Below, in pieces: positions 33,493-43,505 of a DNA stretch of 64,000 nt. Every line of letters begins with the position of its first letter. Position 1 is the first letter of the stretch. The position numbers were made by a program, and so were the translations under genes. The notes under the pieces were generated by a model, which saw only the letters and a program-made list of their open reading frames with translations, was not told where the DNA came from and did no database searches. Origin of the DNA: Hofstenia miamia (lineage: Eukaryota; Xenacoelomorpha; Acoela; Hofsteniidae); contig CABFPE010000241.1 of the NCBI GenBank assembly GCA_900660155.1, positions 104,358 to 168,357 on the forward strand, given 5' to 3'.

Positions 33493-34421
33493 GTGGTGAA
33501 AGGAAGACGTACATTAACAAAAGAAAATGCAGTCAGGATTGTTGCAAGAGAACTAAGTGACGACTGGATTGCAAAGAATGTCTATCCTACGACTGAAAGG
33601 ACTATAGCCAGTAAACTAAAGACTGATTATGAAACAATCAGCGTTCTAATGAAACAATGTAGAAATATGAAGTAAAAAAAGACTGACGCTTGGTATAAAA
33701 AGGTAAATACATTTAATGTTAAAACAAGAAAGAACGTGTACGATGTGACCCCGTTTATCAGAAAACCTTATACCAATGAAGATGAACGATTTTACATAGA
33801 CAACTGTTTCGGTAGTTACAAATCGATTTGTTATTCGACTGTGTCCTCCAAGTGGACAAAACAAGTGAAACGAGTGCCTCAACGAGCAGAATCTTTGATA
33901 AAAAGCGTGCTGAAAGCAAACAGACATTGGAAAATGAGAATTTAGCCAAAAGATTAGTGTTTGATGAGACACTATCTACTGCATGTGATGATAAATACGA
34001 TGAAGATTTTTCATTTTCAAAGGCATCCTTCGCTGATCATTCTGTCCGCCCTCAAACAATTCAGCAATCAGAAAGACCTGATTCACCAGAATTTGAAATT
34101 CCGCAATTTTTAAGGACAGGGCGATTAAGCGTTGATGATAGAATAATGCAATGCATTGCCCAATGTCTTGGAGATCATGTCAGTAGAAATTATGTTGCAC
34201 GAATAAATGTTAGAACTGCTAATATAATATTTGGTCAAACGTGGACGCATCACTCTGAATTTGAAGAGCAAGAAATTGAAAGTGATGATGAAATGATTGA
34301 AAATAAAAAGGGGAGTGAAGCGAAGAGTATGCAAAGATTTGACCAATGTTTTTCAATCGAACCGTTCAATAGACAGGTACCTTGGGGCTGCTTCTTATCT
34401 TACTCTCCATATGGCCGCTAA
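33493..34421 (+). pseudogene. Unknown two-part gene, probably mobile-element derived
   Basis: The first part (about 33,493-33,945) reads MVKGRRTLTKENAVRIVARE, LSDDWIAKNVYPTTERTIAS and, later, FYIDNCFGSYKSICYSTVSS. The second part (about 33,850-34,421, another frame) is acidic and Ser-rich (DDKYDEDFSFSKASFADHS), then compact: RLSVDDRIMQCIAQCLGDHV, SRNYVARINVRTANIIFGQT W. The first part carries an in-frame stop and the two parts are in different frames, so it is decayed or spliced. A similar layout (a basic N-terminal block with WIxKNVYP and DDNCxGS, then a C-terminal block with I..AN.IFGQ.W) occurs in repeat-encoded proteins of several invertebrates in my memory, without an assigned function. 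AATAAA follows at about 34,461. Confidence 0.45.
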
Positions 34422-34529
34422 CTACATATTTGCACAAGAAATTAATTATTTAAATTTTCAATAAATTGTTGTTTTTAACAAGAATCTATTCTAGTTTTAT
34501 CAAAAAATTTCGAAAACAATGTGATTATA

Positions 34530-35062
34530 ATTTAAACCAACCGTAATCCTCACCCTAATCCCGTACACAATTTTTTTAATTTCATAACTCAAAATTCATT
34601 GAAAACAGTAAAAATGTGGATTTCGAAATTCTTAGCCAACACCTACACGCAACACCATACCAATACCATGCTTAATATTTCAAAAATTTTACATTGTTCA
34701 AATCGGTGGGATTTCTTATGTCAAAATTAATGTCGTTGAATATTATTTGTTACAAATTGATTCTTCACAAACTGTAACCCAAATCTGTATATTCTCATTG
34801 CTCTATAACACCAATCCTAAAGCTAAGTCTCAAATGGACGTTTCCTAAATGTAAGCCCTAAACTCTACACCAAATCCCTGTTTTTTGTAATTTTATAGAC
34901 CTAAGGCCTTATCAAAGTCAACAATTGATACTTCCTTAACCTATGCAATAAGTCCTAACCCAAAGTTTTATTTCTTCATCATTTTATAGATCCAAGCCTA
35001 AGTTCAAGTCACAATGTGATGTTTCTTATACATAGACACTAAACCCTAATCCTTAGATTCTG
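34530..35062. repeat. Degenerate tandem repeat, about 85-90 bp units with CCTAA words
   Basis: Three units align by eye, beginning near 34,820, 34,908 and 34,990, with the shared order AAGTC...TTTC.T...CCTAA.CC...TTTTATAGA.CCAAGCC. A more diverged part may reach back to 34,530. The CCCTAA words are too scattered to be a telomere array. Confidence 0.5.
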
Positions 35063-37272
35063 CAATTAGATCAAATATAAATAAAATATATTTATTTATG
35101 GTGATATAAAATTATGACATTAAAGGACAGTCAAAATATATAAGGGACAACATTAAGAAACACTACATTGAAATATTGCCCTCTTAAAATACAAACTTCT
35201 TAGTTAAAGCTTGAATTACACAATCCAACTTTGAGTTTTTTATTTTGAGTTAAAGTTTAAGTTTTTATACAAAATTTCAAATCTGATCTAAGGTTTTTCT
35301 AATTCTGAGTTTCTAATCTAGATTAAAATTGATTGTACAATAAATCAGAGATCTGTAAGCTAAAAAATATTTTTTGCAATTGATAGAGAAACAGAAATTT
35401 CAAATAATTCAATTTTCAGATGTATTTTCAATTGAGTTCCAGCTTTTCTGATTAAATTTTGTGAGGTCATTCAAGTTTAAGTTCTTAGCATTTCAGGTAC
35501 TAAAAAAAACCCTGTTCAAATGCTATATATCAATTTTGCATTGCTTCTCAATACATTAACAACAATCACTTCAGTATATATGCATGATGTTTGTGATGAA
35601 TAGAATTTAGCAGTCAACATTTTCAAAGTACCAAAATTTTATACTTTTACCCTAAATTGTAAATAGTTCAAAAAGAAAGTAAACTATTTCATATTTTATT
35701 CAATTACCTATTATAAGCAAAGTGTTTCCTAAAAAATCATTCCAGTTAGTTTTAGCAAAAAATATTGACACAAAAATGCATATCCTTAGCAAAATTTCCA
35801 ATTCCCATTCTCAAATATTTAAAAAGGATTCACACACATAAATTTTAAGATTCTGAAATTCTGAGGTCACACTTGATTAGTTCTTGCTAAGGGCGACCTA
35901 CATTAGTAAGTCTTACATGATTGAGTTAATCAAGAACAATAAGTTCTACATACTATTATCTACCATGGTTTTCTAGTACTGAAAATAATAATAACCCAAT
36001 GTCAAATGTATAAAGATGTGCAATACTCAAGCAAGATCAATATTTCAATTAAACATATGGTAGAAAATCAATTGTTTCAGTTTTCAGTTCTTATGTCAAT
36101 TAAACACAATTATTTTTACATATATGAACACAGAATTGTGATCAACTTTGGAAAAAAACTTAATCAAACTTTGATTTTTTTGAAAAATATTAAGGTTGGA
36201 CTGAGTAACTTAAATTTTACATGAAATTGAATTTTTTAAATTTAAACAATTTGTAGATGACTGAATTTTTTTATAAGATATGCATGCAAAACAACTTCTA
36301 TCATATTTGAGCTATATTGAAGCATTCTACATTGTTGACAGACCTGGTGAGAAAATTTCAATTAGGGACTCACTAAAGGCTCAACTGCAGCATGTCAGGT
36401 ATTAACAAAATTTTAACAGAAGAGAAACTAACCTATTCTGTTTTAGATTAAACTAAAATGGTATCATGTAACATTGGCAAACTGCTATAGTAGATTCTTG
36501 GTTGAGGTCTGGGTAAGTGTCATGAAAAAGGTCTCTCTAATAACAAGTACAAGTACCAATGGTGTTATTGTCTTTTTTCTACTGTTCACTGTTCTAGGCT
36601 TGACTGTGTGTTCCACCATGTACAGACTGCATTATGATGTCTTAGTGAATTCCATGTGTCTTTGAATATAGTATTGTATTTCTATAAACAAGTTGCATGG
36701 GATTGTATTAATTGAGCGCCCATACTCAGGAGATCACTCAGTTCTAAGTTGATGTTTATTCAGAATACACAGTAGAAAAAATTCCTCTAGATAAATGTAT
36801 TTCTATAGAGGCCTGACTTTAACACTATGTCCCTATTCCTACTGAAAACTCAACATGTAGAATTTTATATTAAGATATTTATTTAGTAAATCCCTACACT
36901 CAACACTTTTGAGTTTAATCCCTTGATTGTTTAAGAACATTATACTCAAGAAGTTATCCAACATGGGGGAAGAGTATGTGATAAAACTATGTGTGCACAG
37001 CAACATAAGTTTATGTTACTATGATTTGCCATATTTTAATCTACCTAAGTTAGTTGAGGCCTTTGGCATTTTGCTTGTTATCCTTATCTTAGAATTTATT
37101 GTTGATTAGTGTGACAGAATGTAAGCTGAAAGGCACCTCTTCTGAAATATTGAGCATCATCCAAATTAATCAAGCTGCTAATGTTGATTTAGAAAGAGAA
37201 TAAGATCAAAGACAAATTATGATTAGAAATATTGTGAAATTATATGATCAATTTAGATTATTTTGTGTTATG

Positions 37273-37408
37273 CAGCCAAGTAAAAACAAGTGTCAACTAT
37301 GAGAGATTAGTATTTGTCGATAATAATACTTTTGGCAAAACTGGGGGGGCAAAGTCACTTCCATTATTTTTAGCTGCCATTTTGGCAGACAAAGAGTTTA
37401 AATTTGAA
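37273..37408 (+). CDS. Candidate internal exon of an unidentified host gene
   Basis: Acceptor TTATGCAG (ending about 37,277) and donor CAACAG|GTACTT (exon end about 37,407) bracket an open frame reading QVKTSVNYERLVFVDNNTFG, then KTGGAKSLPLFLAAILADKE and FKFEINR. The peptide is well composed, hydrophobic and acidic in alternation, and lies in CpG-poor DNA. I do not recognise the family. A diverged copy of the exon end and the following intron is present at about 40,725-40,919. Flanking exons were not found. Confidence 0.4.
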
Positions 37409-38334
37409 ATCAACAGGTACTTTTCCAAAATTACAATAAATAGATAAAACTTACTGTAAGCAATTGATAGAGAATTTTATTCAGATTTCTTACATTGTTC
37501 TATTGATATAGTTTGATTATTTAATACAATTTCAAGCTAAATGATTTGTGTTTAGTAGTGGTCTGGATCCACCACAAGATTGATTCTAGGGTTTTTGTGC
37601 CAGATCATGAAAGTGCACTTATGTTAGGTATAGTTCTTTTTCTCTTGTTTAGTTGACTATCAATCACTTAGTACATGTATAAATTATAATAGATTCAAAA
37701 TATGGTTGGATGACCAAAACCTAGGAATTATATCTATAATGTTTTAGATCCAAATTATTGACTATAATGTGACCAATAAAGTGACTGAGCATTTACTAAT
37801 TATTAAATGTATGTTAGGAAGCTGCCAATTATTAAAATAGTTATTAAAGCCAATATATTTCAGTAATGGCTACATGTAATATTAACAAAGCAGCTAGTAA
37901 CAAGTCCAGTTGCAATATCATGAAACACTTTTACAAAACAGAGACTAAGTCAAATTGTGTCTTGTCTTGAGTATACACTGAGCTAGGATAGGATAAACAT
38001 AAGTTCCATCATTGAGCTGAGAAGTGGAACTCAACCAAATTGATCCTTGGTAAACAAGTGAAACTGGATGTGAAGATCAGCTTTGGGCAGATGCCCACTA
38101 TCAATAATTGGAGAAAGTACTGTATGGCTTCATCACCTAAATAGTGAAAAGTTAAATCTAGTTATGTTACATTAGCAGAAATATACAAAAGCTAAACAGT
38201 ATCTAGTTAGTAAATCCCTACCCACAAATATACAACTGATGTTATTGAGTAATAAAGAATGAACAGTAATAATACCTAGTAGAGGCTGTTACAATATTTG
38301 TGCATATTAAATCAATTTTAAACTAGAATAATTG

Positions 38335-38525
38335 GCCTGAAACACACAATGATTATTTCCACACAGAATTCCTGAGATAAGTGGTTGTGATTAAAAACAA
38401 ATTGCAAATAAATGATGATTATTTACCTGCTCATGAAAATTAATATCAAACAAACTGTGAATATTTCAATCACAATCAATTATCTCAGAAATTCCATTTA
38501 GAAATAATCATCATGTGTTTCAAGC
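38335..38525. mobile_element. Foldback/MITE-like inverted repeat
   Basis: The left arm (about 38,337-38,395; GAAACACACAATGATTATTT ... GAGATAAGTGG) and the right arm (about 38,464-38,525) are reverse complements over roughly 55-60 bases with about 80 percent identity, separated by about 70 bases. Non-coding; no target duplication recognised. Confidence 0.65.
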
Positions 38526-38814
38526 CTCATTTAGTGATTTTTAGTTGTAGATCTATTATCAACTTTGTAATTGCAGGTGATCAAAAAATTATGGCAAAAA
38601 AATTGCCTGAATTTTAAGTATGGCTTTTGACTGAAGTGAATTTGAATTAACATTAATCATCTGATATAACAGAAATTTGTAAAATAACTATGCTAAAACA
38701 ATTCAGAATCAATAAATTTTTAGTAGTGAATAGTCATATTTTCTTGTAATAGTTTATGAAACAGATTATCATAATGTTTATGATTAGTGTAGAATCATGA
38801 GGAGCTCAGACTAT

Positions 38815-40427
38815 TGTAGAGTCACTCAGGGCCTCTTTTTATTTTTATTTTAATTTTCAAGCACTCTTAAATTAATTTGGTGCTATTTTATTTAATGAAT
38901 TGTTAATTTGTGATTATTTTGTACCTAAGTTTCAAACTTTGTGATTGTCCCCTCAGAGCTTTAGAATTATGTGTAATTGCTCAGTTAATTTGCAAGGGAA
39001 ACTAACTTTTGTAAAAACAGTAAATATTTACCTGCTTTTGTATTAATAGGGAATATGATTGTAAGCAAACATCAAATAAATTTCATTCTCACTGGATACC
39101 ATTTGCTTTTCTATTATATTATATCTTATTAACCATTTTAGCTCTGGTATGAATTTTATAATAATGAAACTGTAAGATCTGGTGATAATGTGGGAGGAAC
39201 TCCACTGTGCCTGGGGTGATAACTCGCTCCTTTACAGATGTGAGCCCATATTATGGTTGCTTTAGGCTACATGTTTGCATAGGAAATAAAAGAACTACAA
39301 CATCTATCAATCAAACATTCACAAATTAGAGCACACCTTGAATATACATTGCCATTGGCATACACAAATACATGGTAACTACACATTATTTAATATCTTA
39401 TTACATGAGCTGAGTAGGTAAACCTGGAGATAATTTATTTGTATTGAGCTAGAAATTGCAACTTGAGACACACAATTAGCACCTTGGATTTGTAAGGATG
39501 GATTCAAATGGCTTGGCTTTGGCGAGATGCCATGTGAATTGGTCACTACTTTAACTGTCTTGGAATTACTTTTTTCTTCAATGAAATTGGCAAATTACCA
39601 ATCTTCAATTGTTTTGTTAGAGCATGGGATGTACTTGGTGATGGTAATCTTCTGCAACCTTCATACCACTTGAGCTGCTAGATGCACCCCACAATTCTAC
39701 ACTATTACAGTGGTACTGGGAAACTCAATGGTTGAACAGAAGGTTGCAATGGGTGAACTATAAAATGTTTCTCATTAGTTCTTATTGCTCAGCTCATGTA
39801 ATAATAATAACAGCATGTAATTGCCATGCATTCACATTAGCCAAAGTGGCTTGTTATCATCACAGTGTAAGGTGTTAAGTGCATGTTCAAATTCAAAAAA
39901 TCAATAAACTGTTTTTATTCCCTAACTGTACTTGTACACATAACTTAATGCAGTTCACTATTTGGGCTGCCTGCCAGAATAAATTGTGTTATGTTGCCCT
40001 AAATGGAGAAGAGTAACTCCCAAATTGTTGCTGGAAACTTAGGTATCTATTATAAATATCATACTTCCTAAAAAGGGGTTAGCAATAATTAATAGATGTA
40101 AAAAGCAAATGCAGTTGAGTGAGACAGAGTTTGTTTGTGTCCTTCCAACAGTTTTCTCAAAGTATTTATACAAAACAATCAAGAATTATTACCTTTAATT
40201 GTTTACACTTTTGCAATCACAGTTTCCCTCACAAAATTCAAGAGTAATAACACATCACAAAATTTTGAGAGGACAAACAAATCTAAGATTGTATTACTAC
40301 ATTGGAAGATTAAGCAATGAAATCATCTATGTCAATTTGACATCATTAGCAAAAATTAGAGCAGTATTTAGCTTGAAATTACAAAGTTAATTATAATTGA
40401 AAATTGAGGGCCCTGAGTGACTCTACA
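38815..40427. repeat. 19-bp inverted repeat 1.6 kb apart
   Basis: TGTAGAGTCACTCAGGGCC at 38,815-38,833 and its exact reverse complement at 40,409-40,427. They could be ends of an old non-coding element enclosing the smaller one at 39,398-39,804. No target duplication is clear. Confidence 0.4.
39398..39804. mobile_element. 407-bp non-coding element with perfect 17-bp terminal inverted repeats
   Basis: TTATTACATGAGCTGAG at 39,398-39,414 and its exact complement at 39,788-39,804. No open frame inside. MITE-like; superfamily unknown because the target duplication is not clear. Confidence 0.6.
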
Positions 40428-40724
40428 CTCCCCTTGCTGAACTAATTTTGTGGCAGCAACTGAACAGGCAGGCCCTAGAGCAACTTTTGAGTTTCCTTGA
40501 CCATTTTGGCTGCAGGGACATTGTAGAATCATCCAAAAAAGCAACTAAAGCTGAATAACGTCAAATGATTATTAATTGAAATTAATTGTAAAAATTTAGT
40601 TAATGAACTTTAGTTATTTTTGTAAAATGCAACTAAGATTCAATATTGTTCAAAATAAGAAAACTTGTTAGCTGATCAAGAAACAATTGACAAATTAAAT
40701 TTAGCGAACTAACGCTTATGTATG

Positions 40725-40919
40725 AACAGCCATATTGGCAGACGAATCATTTGAAATTTAAAATCAGCAGGTACTTTTGTAGAAATTTTATAAATAGCTT
40801 TGATTCAACCATAATTTTGATGAACAATAAATTCTTCGGAGTTTATTTAATTTTCATTTCTACTTTATCTGGTTTGATTATTTAGTAAAATGTACAGCTA
40901 GGCGAGTTGTGTCTAGTAG
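40725..40919 (+). repeat. Diverged copy of exon end and intron from 37.37-37.56 kb
   Basis: The text GCCATATTGGCAGACGA ... CAGCAGGTACTTTT parallels GCCATTTTGGCAGACAA ... CAACAGGTACTTTT (about 37,377-37,415). Further on, GTTTGATTATTTAGTA ... TGTGTCTAGTAG parallels 37,510-37,558. Unlike the first copy it keeps CpG sites. It runs into the 1-kb gap. Confidence 0.6.
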
Positions 40920-41919
40920 NNNNNNNNNNNNNNNNNNNNNNNNNNNNNNNNNNNNNNNNNNNNNNNNNNNNNNNNNNNNNNNNNNNNNNNNNNNNNNNNN
41001 NNNNNNNNNNNNNNNNNNNNNNNNNNNNNNNNNNNNNNNNNNNNNNNNNNNNNNNNNNNNNNNNNNNNNNNNNNNNNNNNNNNNNNNNNNNNNNNNNNNN
41101 NNNNNNNNNNNNNNNNNNNNNNNNNNNNNNNNNNNNNNNNNNNNNNNNNNNNNNNNNNNNNNNNNNNNNNNNNNNNNNNNNNNNNNNNNNNNNNNNNNNN
41201 NNNNNNNNNNNNNNNNNNNNNNNNNNNNNNNNNNNNNNNNNNNNNNNNNNNNNNNNNNNNNNNNNNNNNNNNNNNNNNNNNNNNNNNNNNNNNNNNNNNN
41301 NNNNNNNNNNNNNNNNNNNNNNNNNNNNNNNNNNNNNNNNNNNNNNNNNNNNNNNNNNNNNNNNNNNNNNNNNNNNNNNNNNNNNNNNNNNNNNNNNNNN
41401 NNNNNNNNNNNNNNNNNNNNNNNNNNNNNNNNNNNNNNNNNNNNNNNNNNNNNNNNNNNNNNNNNNNNNNNNNNNNNNNNNNNNNNNNNNNNNNNNNNNN
41501 NNNNNNNNNNNNNNNNNNNNNNNNNNNNNNNNNNNNNNNNNNNNNNNNNNNNNNNNNNNNNNNNNNNNNNNNNNNNNNNNNNNNNNNNNNNNNNNNNNNN
41601 NNNNNNNNNNNNNNNNNNNNNNNNNNNNNNNNNNNNNNNNNNNNNNNNNNNNNNNNNNNNNNNNNNNNNNNNNNNNNNNNNNNNNNNNNNNNNNNNNNNN
41701 NNNNNNNNNNNNNNNNNNNNNNNNNNNNNNNNNNNNNNNNNNNNNNNNNNNNNNNNNNNNNNNNNNNNNNNNNNNNNNNNNNNNNNNNNNNNNNNNNNNN
41801 NNNNNNNNNNNNNNNNNNNNNNNNNNNNNNNNNNNNNNNNNNNNNNNNNNNNNNNNNNNNNNNNNNNNNNNNNNNNNNNNNNNNNNNNNNNNNNNNNNNN
41901 NNNNNNNNNNNNNNNNNNN
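40920..41919. other. Assembly gap (1,000 N)
   Basis: Unresolved bases. The 5' end of the LTR retrotransposon (about 30 bases of its LTR, by comparison with the 3' LTR) lies inside. Confidence 0.99.
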
Positions 41920-43255
41920 ATCAAGATGAGAGAAAAAGATGAAGGAAACAAAGACTAAAATTATTATTGATTATAATGATTAAAATGTAAATCATGATAG
42001 GATTGATTATTTTCACTTTGTAAATGTTTTGTGCAATTATATCTGAAATTATAGTCGACAGTATTTGACAAAACAAAAGATGGTCAAACAGGGTAGTCGA
42101 ATTAAAGCTGACGTTGCGTAAAATTAGCAGAAATATTAAAGCGAGGGAAAAACTGTCAACAAGAAAGATTAACAGGTACTTGTCGAGTATTTAGTTGTTT
42201 ATCACCAAGTGCTATAAATATAATGAATCGGATGTAATTATTGATGAGCAAATCTACTTTGGATTCATTTTCTTTTGTCAGGTTATTTTATATTCTGATG
42301 GAAAGCTAAACATCTACGAGCTAGGGTAATTGTATGGTGGTTCCCACATCCGGTTAAAGGTATGCTGGAGCAGCCTCCTAATAGCTATTCCACAGCAGGG
42401 AGGGTGACAGCTGTAGTTAACTGGTGTGCTCTTAGGTTACGTATAGGTATAGGAGTTTTTTACCGTTATAGCTTTCCTAATTGTCATTGCTTGTCCAATA
42501 GTGTTATTGCAGCCTGTAGGTTTTACATGTTAATTATTTTACCGATGAACTCAAGTTATTTATTACATTCATTATATTACATGCTGATTGCTGGCTTAAT
42601 AGTATTTACATTCAAATGGTTATTACAATGGTCTTTTGATATTCTATTACTAAGAGTTTATTTGATCGTTATTACATGTTGCTCAATGTTTCACACAGTA
42701 GACTATAGACCGACTTCTAGTTATTGTTTTCTGCCGACTGCGTTGATTGTTTACATGTATCAAGGGTTATTAGATATTTATTTATATGTAAGGTTATTAC
42801 ATGTAGGGCCTCATAATAAGCTAGTTCAGCGGCAAGGTTGCACAACTTCGTTTATTGCACTAGTTCGTAATAACAAAAACAATCAATGCACTAAATTATT
42901 AAGTAGTTGCCAATCCCATTACACTGAGTTTGCTATTCACATCGCCATTCCATTATTGTTCTCTATCTCACATCAACAGTTCCATTGGTAAGATGCGGCT
43001 GGCTGGTGCATTCCTGGAATTGCACGTCTACTCTTGAGTGTCGATCCTGTCTTCCAAGCTCTCTGCCTTACCTAAATAAGTTGAGTTAATTAAGTAGCTA
43101 CAAGGGCTCTTGCATATTAAATTAGTTTAATAAACCGCACACTTATTACAAAGGAGAGAAAACGGAAAAGTGTCAACTCAGATTCGTGGTTAATCTAAGA
43201 AAAGTAATAGCTTTCTCTAAATAACACCCTCATGTTGAGTTGGCATGATTCTACA
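41920..43255 (+). repeat. 5' LTR (first ~30 bases in the gap)
   Basis: Aligned with the 3' LTR from its 32nd base to its end. The last bases, CATGATTCTACA, match exactly at both ends. An open frame of 209 codons (42,362-42,991) lies within. Confidence 0.95.
42362..42991 (+). other. Open frame inside the 5' LTR (209 codons)
   Basis: Starts MLEQPPNSYSTAGR and ends LLFSISHQQFHW. It is rich in Leu, Ile, Tyr and Cys, with possible membrane-spanning stretches (for example YMLIAGLIVFTFKWLLQW). The matching frame of the 3' LTR (51,839-52,471) has 210 codons. The first ~65 and last ~90 codons are similar, whereas the middle is largely different. I know of no family with this protein; it may equally be a by-product of constrained LTR regulatory DNA. 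Confidence 0.4.
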
Positions 43256-43271
43256 TGGCGACCGTGACAGG
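43256..43271 (+). promoter_or_regulatory. Primer-binding site, tRNA-Arg type
   Basis: TGGCGACCGTGACAGG follows the 5' LTR without spacer. It is complementary to the CCA end of a tRNA-Arg acceptor stem (14 of 16 positions against the tRNA-Arg tail I recall) and matches the primer site used by 412/mdg1-type Gypsy elements. Confidence 0.8.
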
Positions 43272-43505
43272 CGCTCAAAGAGCGTGCACCAAGGAGAGAA
43301 AACAGATGGCGTAATAGTTAACGAAAGTGTATGGAGACTTACGAACAAGAATTATACTACGAACTTACGAGCGGGTTAAGATAGTTGTTTCTTCTCGCTC
43401 AAAATGAAGAAGTAAACAAGCAAGAAGACGATTAGAAGAAAAGAACCAGGAGTACAAATACTGGTGAGGGATCCCAATATACAATTGCCTTTAGTAATTA
43501 TTAAA

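Larger units (their letters stand above)
34850..40560. other. CpG-poor, probably methylated host DNA
   Basis: Across about 5.5 kb (35,041-40,560) I counted about six CpG dinucleotides, far fewer than the base composition (about 30 percent G+C) would give. TG and CA are abundant. This is the footprint of long-term germline cytosine methylation. In invertebrates methylation concentrates in transcribed gene bodies, so this may be the intron of an active gene. The change sets in at about 34,850. It holds one probable exon (37,273-37,408) and three small inverted-repeat structures listed separately. Confidence 0.7.

Noticed and set aside
34530-35062. Telomeric repeat array
   Set aside because: CCCTAA words are scattered within a longer degenerate unit, not tandem hexamers.
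40878-41958. Long open frames across 40.9-41.95 kb on both strands
   Set aside because: They consist almost wholly of unresolved bases and carry no information.
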